DNA from: CAVWSM01 sp963757805
GTDB lineage: Bacteria > Actinomycetota > Actinomycetes > Jiangellales > Jiangellaceae
NCBI GenBank assembly: GCA_963757805.1
Contig: CAVWSM010000025.1
Span: forward strand, 186,001 to 250,000
DNA length: 64,000 bases
Direction: 5' to 3'
Shown here piece by piece: positions 9,810-18,972 of this stretch. The translations under genes and the position numbers were made by a program. Positions within the stretch are counted from its first letter, which is position 1; every line of letters starts with the position of its first letter. Below the pieces are notes generated by a model. The model had not been told where the DNA came from. It made no database searches and worked only from the letters and a program-made list of their open reading frames with translations.

Positions 9810-10815
9810 ACCTCTTGACGACTCCGCCGAGCCGGCTGTCGACGCCGAGAGCCTGCTGCAGATGTACGAGCAGATGCAGGTCATCCGCGGCGTACGAGAA
9901 GCTGGCCTACGACCTGTTCATGCAAGGTCTGGTCAAGGGCACCACGCACCTCGCGTCCGGCCAGGAGGCCGTCGCCGTCGGGACGAGTGCGGCACTGCGT
10001 GACGATGACTACGTCGTTGCCACCTACCGAGGCCACCACCACGCGATGGCCCGCGGCGCCACCCCCTTCGAGTGCCTCGCCGAGCTCATGAGCAAGGCGA
10101 CCGGGCTCAACAAGGCCAAGGGCGGCTCGATGCACCTCACCAAGGCCGACCGGGGAATGCTCGGCTCCTACGCGATCGTCGGCTCGCACCTGCCGATCGC
10201 CGCAGGGGCGGCCTGGTCGGCCAAGCTGCGGGGCACCGACCAGGTCGCGGTCGCGTTCTTCGGTGACGGCGCCACCAACATCGGCGCCTTCCACGAGGCG
10301 CTGAACCTTGCCTCGGTGTGGAAGCTGCCGGTGCTCTTCGTCTGCGAGAACAACTTCTACATGGAGTACACCCCGATCCGCACGGTCACCTCGGTCGCCA
10401 ACCCGGCCGCCGATCGGGCCGCCGCCAACGGGTTGCCGTCGCAGGTCGATCGACGGAAACGACGTGGTGAAGGTCTACGAGGCGCGTGCGCGCGGTCGCA
10501 ACGCGCCCGCGCCGGCGAGGGGCCGACGGTGATCGAGGCGCAGACCTACCGGCACTACGGCCACAGCCGGGCCGACCCCGCCAAGTACCGTCCGGCGGAC
10601 GAGGTCGCGCACTGGCTGCAGCGCGACCCCCTCGACGTCGCCCGCGGGCGGCTCACCGAGCTCGGCGTCTCCGAGAGCGACGTCGGGCTGGCGGACGAGC
10701 GCGCAGCCCAGTGGTCCAGCAGGCCCTTGCCGATGCCAAGGCGGCCCCCGACGCCGACCCCGACCGAGGCGCTCACCGACGTCTGGGCCGACGGAGGTGC
10801 CGCGTGGCGGACTGA
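9806..10815 (+). CDS. thiamine-diphosphate-dependent dehydrogenase E1 alpha subunit, frameshifted
   Basis: The protein shows E1 alpha hallmarks: THLASGQEAVAVG, TYRGHHHAMARG, KGGSMHLTKADRGMLG, and the ThDP/Mg site GDGATNIGAFHEALNLASVW with VFVCENNFYMEYTP. It ends through QTYRHYGHSRADPAKYR. A GTG at 9806 overlaps the M24 stop. Frame changes occur near 9895, around 10440-10510 and near 10720. These enzymes decarboxylate 2-oxo acids (pyruvate, branched-chain) or cleave acetoin. No E2 or E3 gene is present nearby, so the pair either uses a lipoyl partner encoded elsewhere or passes the activated aldehyde to another acceptor. It pairs with the following E1 beta gene. Confidence 0.78.
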
Positions 10816-11787
10816 CGACCTATCGCGAGGCTGTCGCCGAGGGCATCGCCCGCGAGATGCGGCGCGACCCGACGCGTGGTGCTGTCTCGGGCGAGGACAT
10901 CGGTGCGGCCGAGGGCGTCTTCAAGACGACGGTCGGGCTGTTCACGGAGTTCGGGCCCCAGCGCGTCTGGGACACCCCGATCTCCGAGCAGGCCATCGTC
11001 GGCGCGGCGCTCGGCGCCGCGATGACCGGGCTCCGTCCAGTCGCGGAGATCATGTTCTCCGACTTCCTGGCGTGCTGCTACGACTATCTGGCCAACGAGA
11101 TTCCGAAGATGCGCTACATGACCGGCGGGCAGGTCACCGTGCCGCTGGTCATTCGTACGGCCAACGGCGGCGGGCTGGGCTTCGGCGCGCAGCACTCGCA
11201 AGCGGTGGAGAACTGGGTGTTCACCGTCCCTGGCCTGAAGATCGTGGCGCCGTCGACGCCGGCGGACGTCGTCGGGCTGATGGCGTCAGCGATCCGCAGC
11301 GACGACCCCGTCGTCTTCTTCGAGCACAAGGGCTTGTTCGCCAGCAAGGGTGAGCCCGCGCCTCCCGACCACGTCATCCCGCTCGGCCAGGCGGCCACCG
11401 TGCGGCCAGGGCAGCGACGTCACGATCGTGGCACTCGCGTCCACGGTGCCGACGGCGCTCACAGCGGCCGAACAGCTCGCCGGCGACGACATCAACGCCG
11501 AAGTCATCGACCTGCGCTGCCTGGTCCCGCTGGACGCGCGCACGGTCCTCGAGTCGGTGCAACGCACGTCCCGTCTGGTCATCGTCGAGGAGAACCCCTA
11601 CCAGGGCGGGTGGGGCGGCACGGTCGCCTCGATCGTCGCCGACGAGGGCTTCGAGTCGCTGGATGCGCCGATCCGTCGGGTCGCCGCGGCGTGCGTACCA
11701 CTGCCGTTCGCCGACGCGCTCGAGGAAGTCGTCATGCCCACCGTCGACAAGGTCGTCGAAGCCGTACGCAAGCTCGCCGCCTACTAG
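10804..11787 (+). CDS. 2-oxoacid/acetoin dehydrogenase-type E1 beta subunit, frameshifted
   Basis: A transketolase-like pyrimidine-binding domain starts TTYREAVAEGIAREMRRDP and has the conserved acidic segment SGEDIGAAEGVFKTT, FGPQRVWDTPISEQAIVG and GFGAQHSQ. The C-terminal transketolase domain reads NAEVIDLRCLVPLDARTVLE and ends VEAVRKLAAY. One frame change lies near 11400. The start is uncertain: a GTG at 10804 is 7 nt after ACGGAGG but needs one base correction, while a GTG at 10797 is in frame but too close to the ribosome site. It is expected to form the alpha2beta2 E1 with the preceding gene product. Confidence 0.8.
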
Positions 11788-11826
11788 CAACCCCCACCTT
11801 CACGCCGGGCAAAGGAGCAGCGGCAC

Positions 11827-13175
11827 ATGGCACAAAGACTCATCAAGGGAGGCACCGTCCTCAGCATGGACAGCACGATCGGCGACCTCCCACGCGCCGA
11901 CGTGCTCATCGAGGACGACAAGATCGTCGCAGTGGAGCCGGACATCAGCGCCGACGCCGAGGTCATCGACGCACCGGCAACATCGTCATCCCGGGCTTCG
12001 TCGACACCCACCGGCACACCTGGGAGGCGGCGATCCGGGGCTGCGCGCCCAACGCGACGCTCGACGACTACTTCGTCGAGGTGCTCGACACCTTCGCGCC
12101 CGGTCTACCGCGCCCGAGGACGTCCACGCGAGCAACGTCGCCGGATCGCTCGAGTGCCTCAACGCCGGCATCACGACACTGGTCGACTGGTCGCACATCA
12201 ACAACACGCCGGACCACCCCGACGCCGGCATCCGGGCCTGCAGGCGACCGGATCCGCGCCCAGTACGCCTACGGCAGCGCCAACACCTCGCTGGCCGACT
12301 ACTGGTTCGAGAGCAAGATCGCGATCCCGGCCGACGACGTACGCCGCATCCGCGACACCTACTTCTCCTCCGACAGCGGCCTGCTCACGATGGGCCTCGC
12401 CACCCGCGGACCGGCTTCTGCCAGGAGGAGGTCGTGCGTCCGAGTGGGAGCTGGCCCGCGAGCTCGGGATCCCGATCACCGTCCACGTCGCCATGGGCCG
12501 GCTGGCCGGCCGGTTCGGCATGATCAAGCAGCTCAGCGACCTCGGTCTGCTGGGCCCCGACACCACCTACATCCACTGCTGCCACTTCAGCGACGAGGAG
12601 TGGCAGCTGGTCAAGGACAGCGGCGGCACGATCTCCATCGCACCGCAGGTCGAGACTCAGATGGGACACGGCTGGCCACCCTTCCTCAAGTCGACTCGGG
12701 CTGGGGGCTGCGTCCGAGCCTGTCGATCGACGTCGTGACGACGGTGCCCGGCGACATGTTCACGCAGATGCGGGCGGCGTTCGGCGCCGACCGTGGGCGG
12801 GTGAACGCTGAGCTGCTACGAGCCCAACGAGCAGGTGCCGAAGGACGTGCTCACCGCTGCGCAGATGCTCCGTGGCGGCCACATCGACGGCGCCTACGTC
12901 GCCGGGCTGGAGGACCGCACCGGCTCGCTGACCCCGGCAAGCAGGCCGACGTCGTGGTCATCGACGCCCGCGCTCAACATGGGCCGGTCCATCGACCCGG
13001 TGCCGCGGTGTGCTCTGCGCCGACGTCTCCAACGTCGACACCGTGCTGGCGCGGCGCGGTCAAAAGCGCGACGGCAAGCTGCTGGCCGACGTCGACAAGG
13101 CCCGCGCACGTCGAGGCCTCGCGCGACTACCTGCTGGCCGAGGTCGAGCGAGCAAGACCGCGCAGCGCGGCATGA
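11827..13175 (+). CDS. amidohydrolase-superfamily deaminase/chlorohydrolase-like (TrzN/SsnA-type), frameshifted
   Basis: A strong AAAGGAG precedes the ATG. The N-terminal beta-sandwich starts MAQRLIKGGTVLSMDSTIGD. The metal-binding HxH is visible in GFVDTHRHTWEAA. Later segments include the His-rich TYIHCCHFSDEEWQ (a metal-ligand region) and SGGTISIAPQVETQMGHG. The end reads ASRDYLLAEVER. The length of about 449 codons fits cytosine-deaminase/ATZ-TRZ amidohydrolases, which hydrolyse C-N bonds of heterocycles or guanidino compounds in the cytoplasm. At least seven frame changes interrupt it. The stop shares ATGA with the bicupin gene, so the two are translationally coupled. Confidence 0.75.
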
Positions 13176-14052
13176 CGATTCGACACATCGTCCGCCCGGC
13201 CGCCGAGGCGAACGTCGCCCCGGCGGGCTGGGCAGCCGGCGCCACGGGCTACCGCCGTTGGACGGTGGTGGACGAGGCGGGCGGCGCGGTGCACACGGGC
13301 TTCGGCGTCTGCGAGCTGGCCCCGGGCGGTGAGCTGCCGCCGCACGTGCACTCCTTCGAGGAGAGCTTCTACGTCGTCGAGGGCACGGCGTGCTCGAGAC
13401 CGCGGAGGGCGCTTCCGGCTGGCGCCGGGCGACTACGGGCTGATCCCGGTCGGCGTGCCGCACCGTTGGCGCAACGACGGCGACGACGCGGTCCGGTGGG
13501 CGGAGATGCAGGGCCCGGTGCCGCGGGACGGTACGACGGCGACACCTTCTCGGTGCCGGCGCCGCCCGTAGCGCGCCGCCGGTCCCGTCGACGTACGCGA
13601 CCCGCGGACGCGCCGCTTCGGCCGCATCACGCCCGGCCACATGGATCCGGCCAAGCAGAGCCAGGACCTGCTCGCGGTGTCGGCGAGCATGCGCACCGCG
13701 CTGCTCGTCTACAGCGGCATCACGGTGAAGATGATGGTCGACTCCGACCTGGGCGCCCAGCTCTCGACGATGTTCATGGTGCAGTACGCGCCGGACGGCG
13801 TCGGCCGGCGCCCACGACCATCCGTTCGAGGAGACCTACTTCTTCCTCGAGGGCGCGCGGAGGCGACCTTCGACGGCGAGCGCTACGAGCTCGGGCCGGG
13901 GGACGTGGCCTGGGCCGGCGTCGGCGCGTGCACAGCTTCCGCAACCTCGGCGACCCGCTGCGCTGGCTGGAGACTCAGGCGCCGCAGCCGCCGCCCGCCA
14001 CTCCTACCGGTTCGCGCGCGACTGGGACTACCTGCGGGAGGACAAGGAATGA
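13172..14052 (+). CDS. bicupin protein, frameshifted
   Basis: Two cupin modules are visible. The N-terminal one has HVHSFEESFYVVEG (around 13345-13385). The C-terminal one has HDHPFEETYFFLEG (around 13812-13855), readable only after a frame change. Both carry the metal-binding His pair and Glu. The arrangement and the length of about 290 residues resemble ureidoglycine aminohydrolase-type bicupins, but I cannot assign that activity. It overlaps the amidohydrolase stop (ATGA) and the SDR start (ATGA). A nitrogen-containing intermediate released by the amidohydrolase is a plausible substrate; this is inference from context. Confidence 0.7.
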
Positions 14053-14744
14053 CCGATGGCCCACCGCCGCTCGTCGTGGTGGTCGGCGGCACGGCCGGCA
14101 TCGGACGGGAGATCGCCCGGCGCTACGCCGACGCGGGCGACGGGTCGTCGCTGACCGGGCGCGACGCCAGCGCGCGGGACGGCCGCCAAGGAGTCGGCGG
14201 CGACCGCGCGGGCATCGCGCTCGACCTGTCCGAGCCGGCGAGCATCGCCGCGGCCCTGGCGGACGTCGGCCGGGTCGACCACGTCGTCTCGCCGCGATCG
14301 ACGCGACATCAACACAGTCGCGGACTACGACATCGCCGCGGCGATCGCCTGTCACCTCAAGCTGGTCGGCTACACCGAGGTGGTCCACGCGCTGCTGCCC
14401 CGGCTGGCCGACGACGCCTCTCGTGCTGTTCGGCGGGCGGGCCAAGGACCGGCCCTACCCGGGCTCGACCACCGTCTCCACGGTCAACGGCGGCGTCACC
14501 GGCCTGGTGCACACCCTCGCTGTCGAGCTGGCGCCGCGCCGGGTCAACGCCCTGCACCCCGGCATCGTCGCCGACAGCCCGTTCTGGTCGGGCAAGACGG
14601 AGGCGACCGACGGTCCGCGAGCACACGCCGACCGGCCGCAACGTCGACGATGGACGACGTCGTCGACGCGGTCGACTTCCTGCTCCGGAACCACTCCGGT
14701 CAACGGCATCGACCTTCCGTCGACGGCGGGTGGATGCTCAGTGA
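14049..14744 (+). CDS. short-chain dehydrogenase/reductase, atypical, frameshifted
   Basis: The N-terminus PLVVVVGGTAGIGREIARRY is a clear Rossmann TGxxxGIG-type NAD(P) site. The rest reads AGIALDLSEPASIAAALADV and then STVNGGVTGLVHTLAVELAP with NALHPGIVADSPFWSGK. Where SDRs have Y-x-x-x-K, this protein appears to have V-x-x-x-N, so the usual catalytic pair is missing. Several frame changes occur, but this stretch reads cleanly. Its 3' end is ambiguous: the frame ending in VDGGWMLS would need correction, and a TGA at 14742-14744 overlaps the GTG of the next gene. It belongs to the catabolic operon. Confidence 0.65.
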   Translation: MTDGPPPLVVVVGGTAGIGREIARRYADAGDGSSLTGRDASARDGRQGVGGDRAGIALDLSEPASIAAALADVGRVDHVVSPRSTRHQHSRGLRHRRGDRLSPQAGRLHRGGPRAAAPAGRRRLSCCSAGGPRTGPTRARPPSPRSTAASPAWCTPSLSSWRRAGSTPCTPASSPTARSGRARRRRPTVREHTPTGRNVDDGRRRRRGRLPAPEPLRSTASTFRRRRVDAQ

Positions 14745-15616
14745 CAGCTCGGGTGCGCGGTCGTCGGCACCGGCCGCATGGGCGCGGCCATGGCGGGCCG
14801 ACTGCGGCGGGCCGGGCTTCGACGTCGTTGTCTACAACCGCACCCGCGCGGGCCGAGGCGCGAGGCGCCGCCGGCGACCGGCGCCGCGGTCGCCGCCACC
14901 GCCGAGAGGCGCGCGTCCGGCCGACGTCGTCATCGTGTCGCTCGCCGACGACGCCGCGGTGCTGGCGGCGTACACGGGAGCCGACGGCCTGCTCGCCGGC
15001 CTGCGCGACGGGCACGGTCGTCTGCGACACCAGCACCGTCGACCCCGAGACGATCCGCGCCTGGCGCCAGTCGTCGCCGAGCGGCGGCGCCACGCTGCTC
15101 GACACCCCGGTGTCGGGCAGCGTCCCGCTGGTCGAGCGCGGCGAGCTGACCGTGATGGCCGGCGGCGACGCGGACGGCGCTCGACCGGGCCAGGCCGGTG
15201 CTCGACGCGTTCGCCGCGCGATCTTCCATCTCGGCGACACGGCGCCGGCGCGACCATGAAGCTCGTGGTCAACTCCCTCGGTGCACGCGCTCGACGTGGC
15301 GCTCAGCGAGGCGCTCGTGCTCGCCGAGACGGCCGGGCTCGACCGGACGCGGCCTACGACGTGCTCGCGTCGGGGGCCGTCGGCGCGCCGTTCGTCCAAG
15401 TACAAGCGCGCGGCCTACCTGCACCCGACCAGACGCCGGTGGCGTTCAGCCTCGACCTGGTCGCCAAGGACCAGGACCTCATCCACACCCTTGCCAAGAA
15501 CGTTGGAGCGTGGATGACGCAGGGGGAAGCAAACCGCCTCGAGCTGGTGGCGGCTGCTGTCGCCGCCGGCATGGGCGAGCGCAGACCTCAGCGCCCTTGC
15601 GGAGTTCCTGCGGTAG
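14741..15616 (+). CDS. 3-hydroxyisobutyrate dehydrogenase-like NAD(P)-dependent oxidoreductase, frameshifted
   Basis: Corrected for indels, the protein begins with a Rossmann motif GTGRMGAAMAGRL and contains VIVSLADDAAVLAAYTGADG, CDTSTVDPETIR and LDTPVSGSVPLVERGELTVM. The catalytic Lys region reads ATMKLVVNSL. This order is that of beta-hydroxyacid dehydrogenases (3-hydroxyisobutyrate or tartronate semialdehyde type, about 290 residues). It ends QGEANRLELVAAAVAAGMGE and then SALAEFLR before TAG at 15614-15616. A GTG start overlaps the upstream TGA (GTGA). It is the last gene of the operon and probably interconverts a 2- or 3-hydroxy acid and its oxo form. Confidence 0.75.
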
Positions 15617-15645
15617 GTCAGGTTGCGCCACCAGGCGCGAGCAGC

Positions 15646-16033
15646 TCATCGATCCGCGCGATAGTCAGCCGCCTCGTCGGTCCGAACCACCGGCTCGACC
15701 GGCACGGGCTCGACGACCTCATCGGCTGGCCGTGCTACCCGCCGCCGCCGGATCCGGATCTGCTCCATGGCTGCCACCACCCCTCGTACGTGCGTCAGCG
15801 CGGCCGGTGTCCGCCGCTGAAGCCACCGGATAGCCGCGGACCGGCGGCAGAAGTCGACGGCGAGTCGCCCGCGGTAACCGGGCGTAGGCGCGGCCCAGCA
15901 CCCGCCAGAGCCTGCGAAGCAGCCGCTCACGGCGCCGGCCGTGCCGCGCCGCTGGGCGCGCCTGAGCCGTTGTCTTGCGGTGCAGCTGCTCCAGGTGGGT
16001 GCGGGTCAGCTCGTACTGGATCCAGTGCGACAT
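15646..16033 (-). CDS. small basic hypothetical protein, probably frameshifted
   Basis: A perfect AAGGAG stands 7 nt before the ATG at 16033. The product starts MSHWIQYELTRTHLEQLHRK and is rich in Arg. In one frame it stops at 15719. The better-looking continuation (DFCRRSAAIRWLQRRTPAAL, then VEPVVRTDEAADYRADR) lies in the neighbouring frame and stops at 15646, so a single indel near 15870 is likely. I recognise the start as typical of short actinobacterial proteins of unknown role. It is divergent from the DUF6529 gene and converges on the catabolic operon. Confidence 0.6.
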
Positions 16034-16182
16034 GGTCCTGCTCCTTCTATCTGCCGTCGGCACCTGAGCGCCGCCTTCCCTCGGCATACGCAGACCGTCG
16101 CGGGTCGGTTCGCGAGAACCGGTTGGCCGGGTCGCCACGTACTCGCTCATGACCACACCGCTGCGTCGACCCGAGGAGCGCC

Positions 16183-16743
16183 GTGTCCCACCCAGCGACC
16201 AGGCAACAGTCGGCCCTGACGAGGCCGTTGCTGATCCTGCTGTTCGGGGCCGCTGTCGCCCTGGCAGTCGGCACGTACGGGCGGCTCCACGCCCCGTCCG
16301 GCACAGTGATCACGACATTCGGTTTCTCCGGGCCGCTGCAGATGAAGGCCTGGCTCACGACCGCGGCGCTGGGCTTCGGCGTCGTACAGCTGGCGACGGC
16401 TCTGCGCATGTACGGGCGAGTCGGCAGCGGGCCTGCGCCGAGGTGGGTGGGACCGCTCCACCGATGGTCGGGCACGACCGCGTTCGTCCTCAGCGTGCCC
16501 GTGGCGCTGCACTGCCTATGGGCGCTCGGCTTTGCGACCTATGACCTGCGTACGACCGTGCACTCGTTGCTCGGCTGCGCGTACTACGGCGCGTTCGCCG
16601 CCAAGATGCTGACCCTCGGGGACGAAAAGGCGCCGCGCTGGCTGCTCCCCGTGCTCGGGTGAGCGCTGCTCACCATCCTCGCTGGCCTCTGGCTCACCGC
16701 GTCGTTCTGGTTCTTCACTTCGTCTGGAGCTGACCTGCTATGA
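16183..16743 (+). CDS. DUF6529 multi-pass membrane protein with in-frame TGA
   Basis: A GTG start follows CCGAGGAG. The protein has about five membrane segments (LLILLFGAAVALAVGTYG first), with THGFS-like TVITTFGFSGPLQMKAWLTT, then HRWSGTTAFVLSVPVALHCLW and CAYYGAFAAKMLTL. The frame hits a TGA at 16660-16662, right after PVLG. It then continues in the same frame with ALLTILAGLWLTASFWFF and stops at 16741-16743, where ATGA overlaps the Rieske start. The family usually has Gly at that point (GGA versus TGA), so this is a nonsense change or a base error. The conserved His residues suggest a cytochrome-b-like redox membrane protein, but heme binding is not shown. Confidence 0.72.
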
Positions 16744-17170
16744 CCACCGTTGATCGTCGTACGTCCTTGCTGCCGGCCTGGTTTGCGGTGTGGCCGGCGC
16801 AACCGGAGCCCTGCTCGCCAAGGATGCGCTCGACGGGAATGGCCCACCGAACAGTGCCCCGAACAGTGCGGGTCTGAGTGGGTCAGGCCAAGGCACGCCA
16901 CTGGCCCGGGTGGCGGACGTGCCTCGCGGCGGCGGCGTTGTGCTCGCCGACCAGAGGGTCGTGCTCACCCGGTCGTCCGAGACGTCGTCGCTGCGTTCTC
17001 GGCGGTCTGCACCCATCAGGGCTGCCTCGTGGAGTCCCTCGGACGGGGCGATCAACTGCCCGTGCCACAGCCGGTTCGACGCGACGACCGGAGGTCCTGG
17101 CGGGCCCGCCAGACAAGCCCTCGCCGGGGTCCCCCTGGCGCTGCAGGGCGACACCATCGTGACCGCCTGA
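16740..17170 (+). CDS. Rieske [2Fe-2S] protein with Tat-like signal, frameshifted
   Basis: The start overlaps the DUF6529 stop. The N-terminus DRRT followed by a hydrophobic stretch (LVCGVAGATGALLA in the neighbouring frame) resembles a twin-arginine signal. The two cluster-binding motifs are present: CTHQGCLVE and CPCHSRFDATTG, with the second lacking the Gly usually found after CPCH. The end reads LALQGDTIVTA. Frame changes occur near 16775, 16975 and 17040. The product is probably an exported or membrane-tethered ferredoxin-like electron carrier that works with the DUF6529 membrane protein, since the two genes are translationally coupled. Confidence 0.75.
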
Positions 17171-17199
17171 CCATGACGAAGAGGGGAAGGACTCGTGCG

Positions 17200-17277
17200 A
17201 TGCGCCGACACGTACCGACACTTGTCTGGCTCGCGGCGGCAGCCTTCTTTGTGGGGGCACTCACCGCATGGCGCTAA
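17200..17277 (+). CDS. small single-span membrane peptide
   Basis: A 25-codon frame encodes a basic start (MRRHVPT) followed by one hydrophobic span LVWLAAAAFFVGALTA and a final WR. GGGGAAGGA lies 9 nt upstream of this ATG. An in-frame ATG at 17173 would add nine residues but lacks a ribosome site. It sits between the Rieske gene and the ECF sigma gene on the same strand. It may be an accessory subunit of the DUF6529/Rieske pair, which is inference from position only. Confidence 0.45.
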   Translation: MRRHVPTLVWLAAAAFFVGALTAWR

Positions 17278-17287
17278 GTTTGCCTTC

Positions 17288-17865
17288 GTGCCGGCGCCCG
17301 CACCTGACCAGGATGTCCTCCGCCGCTTCGCTGCCGGAGACGAGTCGGCGTTCAGCGAGGTGTACCGGAGGTACGCCGGACCCATGTACACCGTCGCGCT
17401 TCGCGTAGTCGGCCGGCCGGAGCTGGCCGCCGACGCGGTGCAGCAGGCCTTTGTCCAGGCCTGGCGCGCAGCGTCGTCGTACTCTCCCGGCTCCGATATC
17501 GCTCCGTGGCTGTTCACCATCACCCGGCGTGCCGCGATCGATGCGTGGCGCAAGGAGAGCCGGCACACCGTGGTCGACACTGCGGACCCAGTGACCGAGC
17601 CGTCGGTCGAGGGACCGTCGCTCGAGGGCGCCTGGGAGGCGTGGCAGGTGCGCCAGGCGCTCGACGAACTACCGATCGAGGAGCGGGAGGTCGTGGCACT
17701 GGCGTACGGGGAGGGGCTACGCACACCGAGACGGCGGACCGGCTCGGTGTCCCCGTCGGCACCGTGAAGTCACGCACCCATCGCGCCTACCGCAGGCTGA
17801 GCCATCGACTGTCACACCTCGCTCCGTATGACAATGAGATGGGAGTGAGCGGGCATGACCAGTGA
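17288..17865 (+). CDS. ECF-type RNA polymerase sigma factor, frameshifted
   Basis: Region 2 is clear: FSEVYRRYAGPMYTVALRVV, then DAVQQAFVQAWRAASSYSPG and APWLFTITRRAAIDAWRKES. Region 4 begins LDELPIEEREVVALAYGEGL and continues in another frame as THTETADRLGVPVGTVKSRT. One base is therefore missing or extra near 17718. The GTG start has no obvious ribosome site. The next gene, encoding an RskA-like anti-sigma factor, overlaps it by 11 bp, the normal arrangement for a SigK/RskA-type pair. It should direct polymerase to its own promoter set; the upstream redox genes are candidate targets. Confidence 0.8.
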
Positions 17866-18500
17866 CGATCGTCCACCGGAGCTGCCCGAGTCTGTGCTCG
17901 CCATCCTCCGACAGCCGGAGGTGCCCGCCGACCCACCCTGCGGACCTCGAGGCCCGCGCCTGGGCCGCCATCCGCCAAGAAGGTGCCCGCACCGAGGAGG
18001 GCATCGGCCAGTCGACGGAGGCCGTCGACGAGCTCTCCAAGGCACGCCACCGGCGCTCGGCCCGTCGCGCGTGGGTGCCGCTGCTCGCTGGGGCGGCGGC
18101 CGTGGCGGTGATCGGCACCGTGACGGTCGTCGCCGTCACGGGTGACGATGATCCGGACGCGACAACGGTCGCGCTGGCCGGCACCGACGTGGAGCCCAAT
18201 GCCGAGGGGCAAGCGGAGATCACTTCCACACCTTCTGGGCTTCTTCCCAGATACAGCTCGACATCACCGGCCTGCCGCCGGCGCCGGCGGGCGCAACCAC
18301 CAAGGCTGGCTGCGCAACGACGGCGACGCGGTCACCATCGGCACATTCCACGGGGGCGGCAGGGCAGCGACGACATCATTCTGTGGTCCGGAGTCGACGT
18401 CGCCGACTTCCCGACGCTCACGGTCACCCTTCAGCAGGTTGGCGGCGGCGCGGAGTCCTCTGGCATCGTCGTGTTGCGTGGCGACATCGGCTCCGACTGA
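17855..18500 (+). CDS. RskA-like anti-sigma factor, frameshifted
   Basis: The gene starts with ATG inside the sigma gene end. It shows a cytoplasmic N-terminal part (ELPESVLAILRQPEVPAD, then LEARAWAAIRQ), a membrane helix (WVPLLAGAAAVAVIGTVTVV) and an extracytoplasmic C-terminal domain. That domain is recognisable as QLDITGLPPAPAG, LRNDGDAVTIGTFH and DDIILWSGVDVADFPTLTVT, with QQVGGGAESSGIVVLRGD. This matches the anti-sigma-K factor C-terminal domain (RskA family). No zinc-binding HxxxCxxC was seen. At least three frame changes are present. It should sequester the adjacent ECF sigma factor at the membrane until proteolysed. Confidence 0.72.
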
Positions 18501-18569
18501 CCGTCTAGCGGCGCCGGCACGCAAGGTGTACGACAGAAGCAGAGCCTGAGGCATGAGGCGGTGGTTGGC

Positions 18570-18961
18570 ATGACCGACTTCGAGCGCACGGTGCTGGGCT
18601 CCGGCGGACCCGAGGTCAGTTTTCGGACTGCTCGCCGACCCACGGCAGACAGCGGGCTGGGCGCACGGACACCTGCGGCTCTTGGGACCTGACTGTCTCT
18701 TCTAAGCATCCAGCCGAGGGCCAGTCACTGTTCGTCAGCCTGCCGGACCAGCGACGGGTCGAGTGGGGTAGCCGCAGCGGCTACTACTCCGGTTGGGCTC
18801 AGGTGAGCGACCACGTCGGAGGCGGGTCGGACGTGACCGTACACGTGTCATTGACCGGCGCGTTGGAGCCTGACTCGCCGCGGATCGCCGCCCGGGTGCG
18901 CGAGGACCTGGAGTCCGCGCTCGACGGGCTGTGCGTGCACTTCGAGGGCGGGGGTTCCTGA
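18570..18961 (+). pseudogene. hypothetical protein, frameshifted
   Basis: An ATG at 18570 opens MTDFERTVLGSGGPEVSF. After at least one frame change the reading continues as KHPAEGQSLFVSLPDQRRVE, then YYSGWAQVSDHVGGG, TVHVSLTGALEPD and REDLESALDGLCVHFEGGGS, ending at TGA 18959-18961. The segment has coding-like composition and probably encodes a small soluble protein of about 130 residues. I do not recognise the family with confidence. It converges on the downstream minus-strand sigma factor gene. Confidence 0.5.
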
Positions 18962-18972
18962 GCAACTCCGCG

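Noticed and set aside
16660..16662. Recoding of TGA (selenocysteine or tryptophan) in the DUF6529 gene
   Set aside because: No SECIS-like structure or related selenoprotein is evident, the family appears to have Gly here, and base errors are common in this region.
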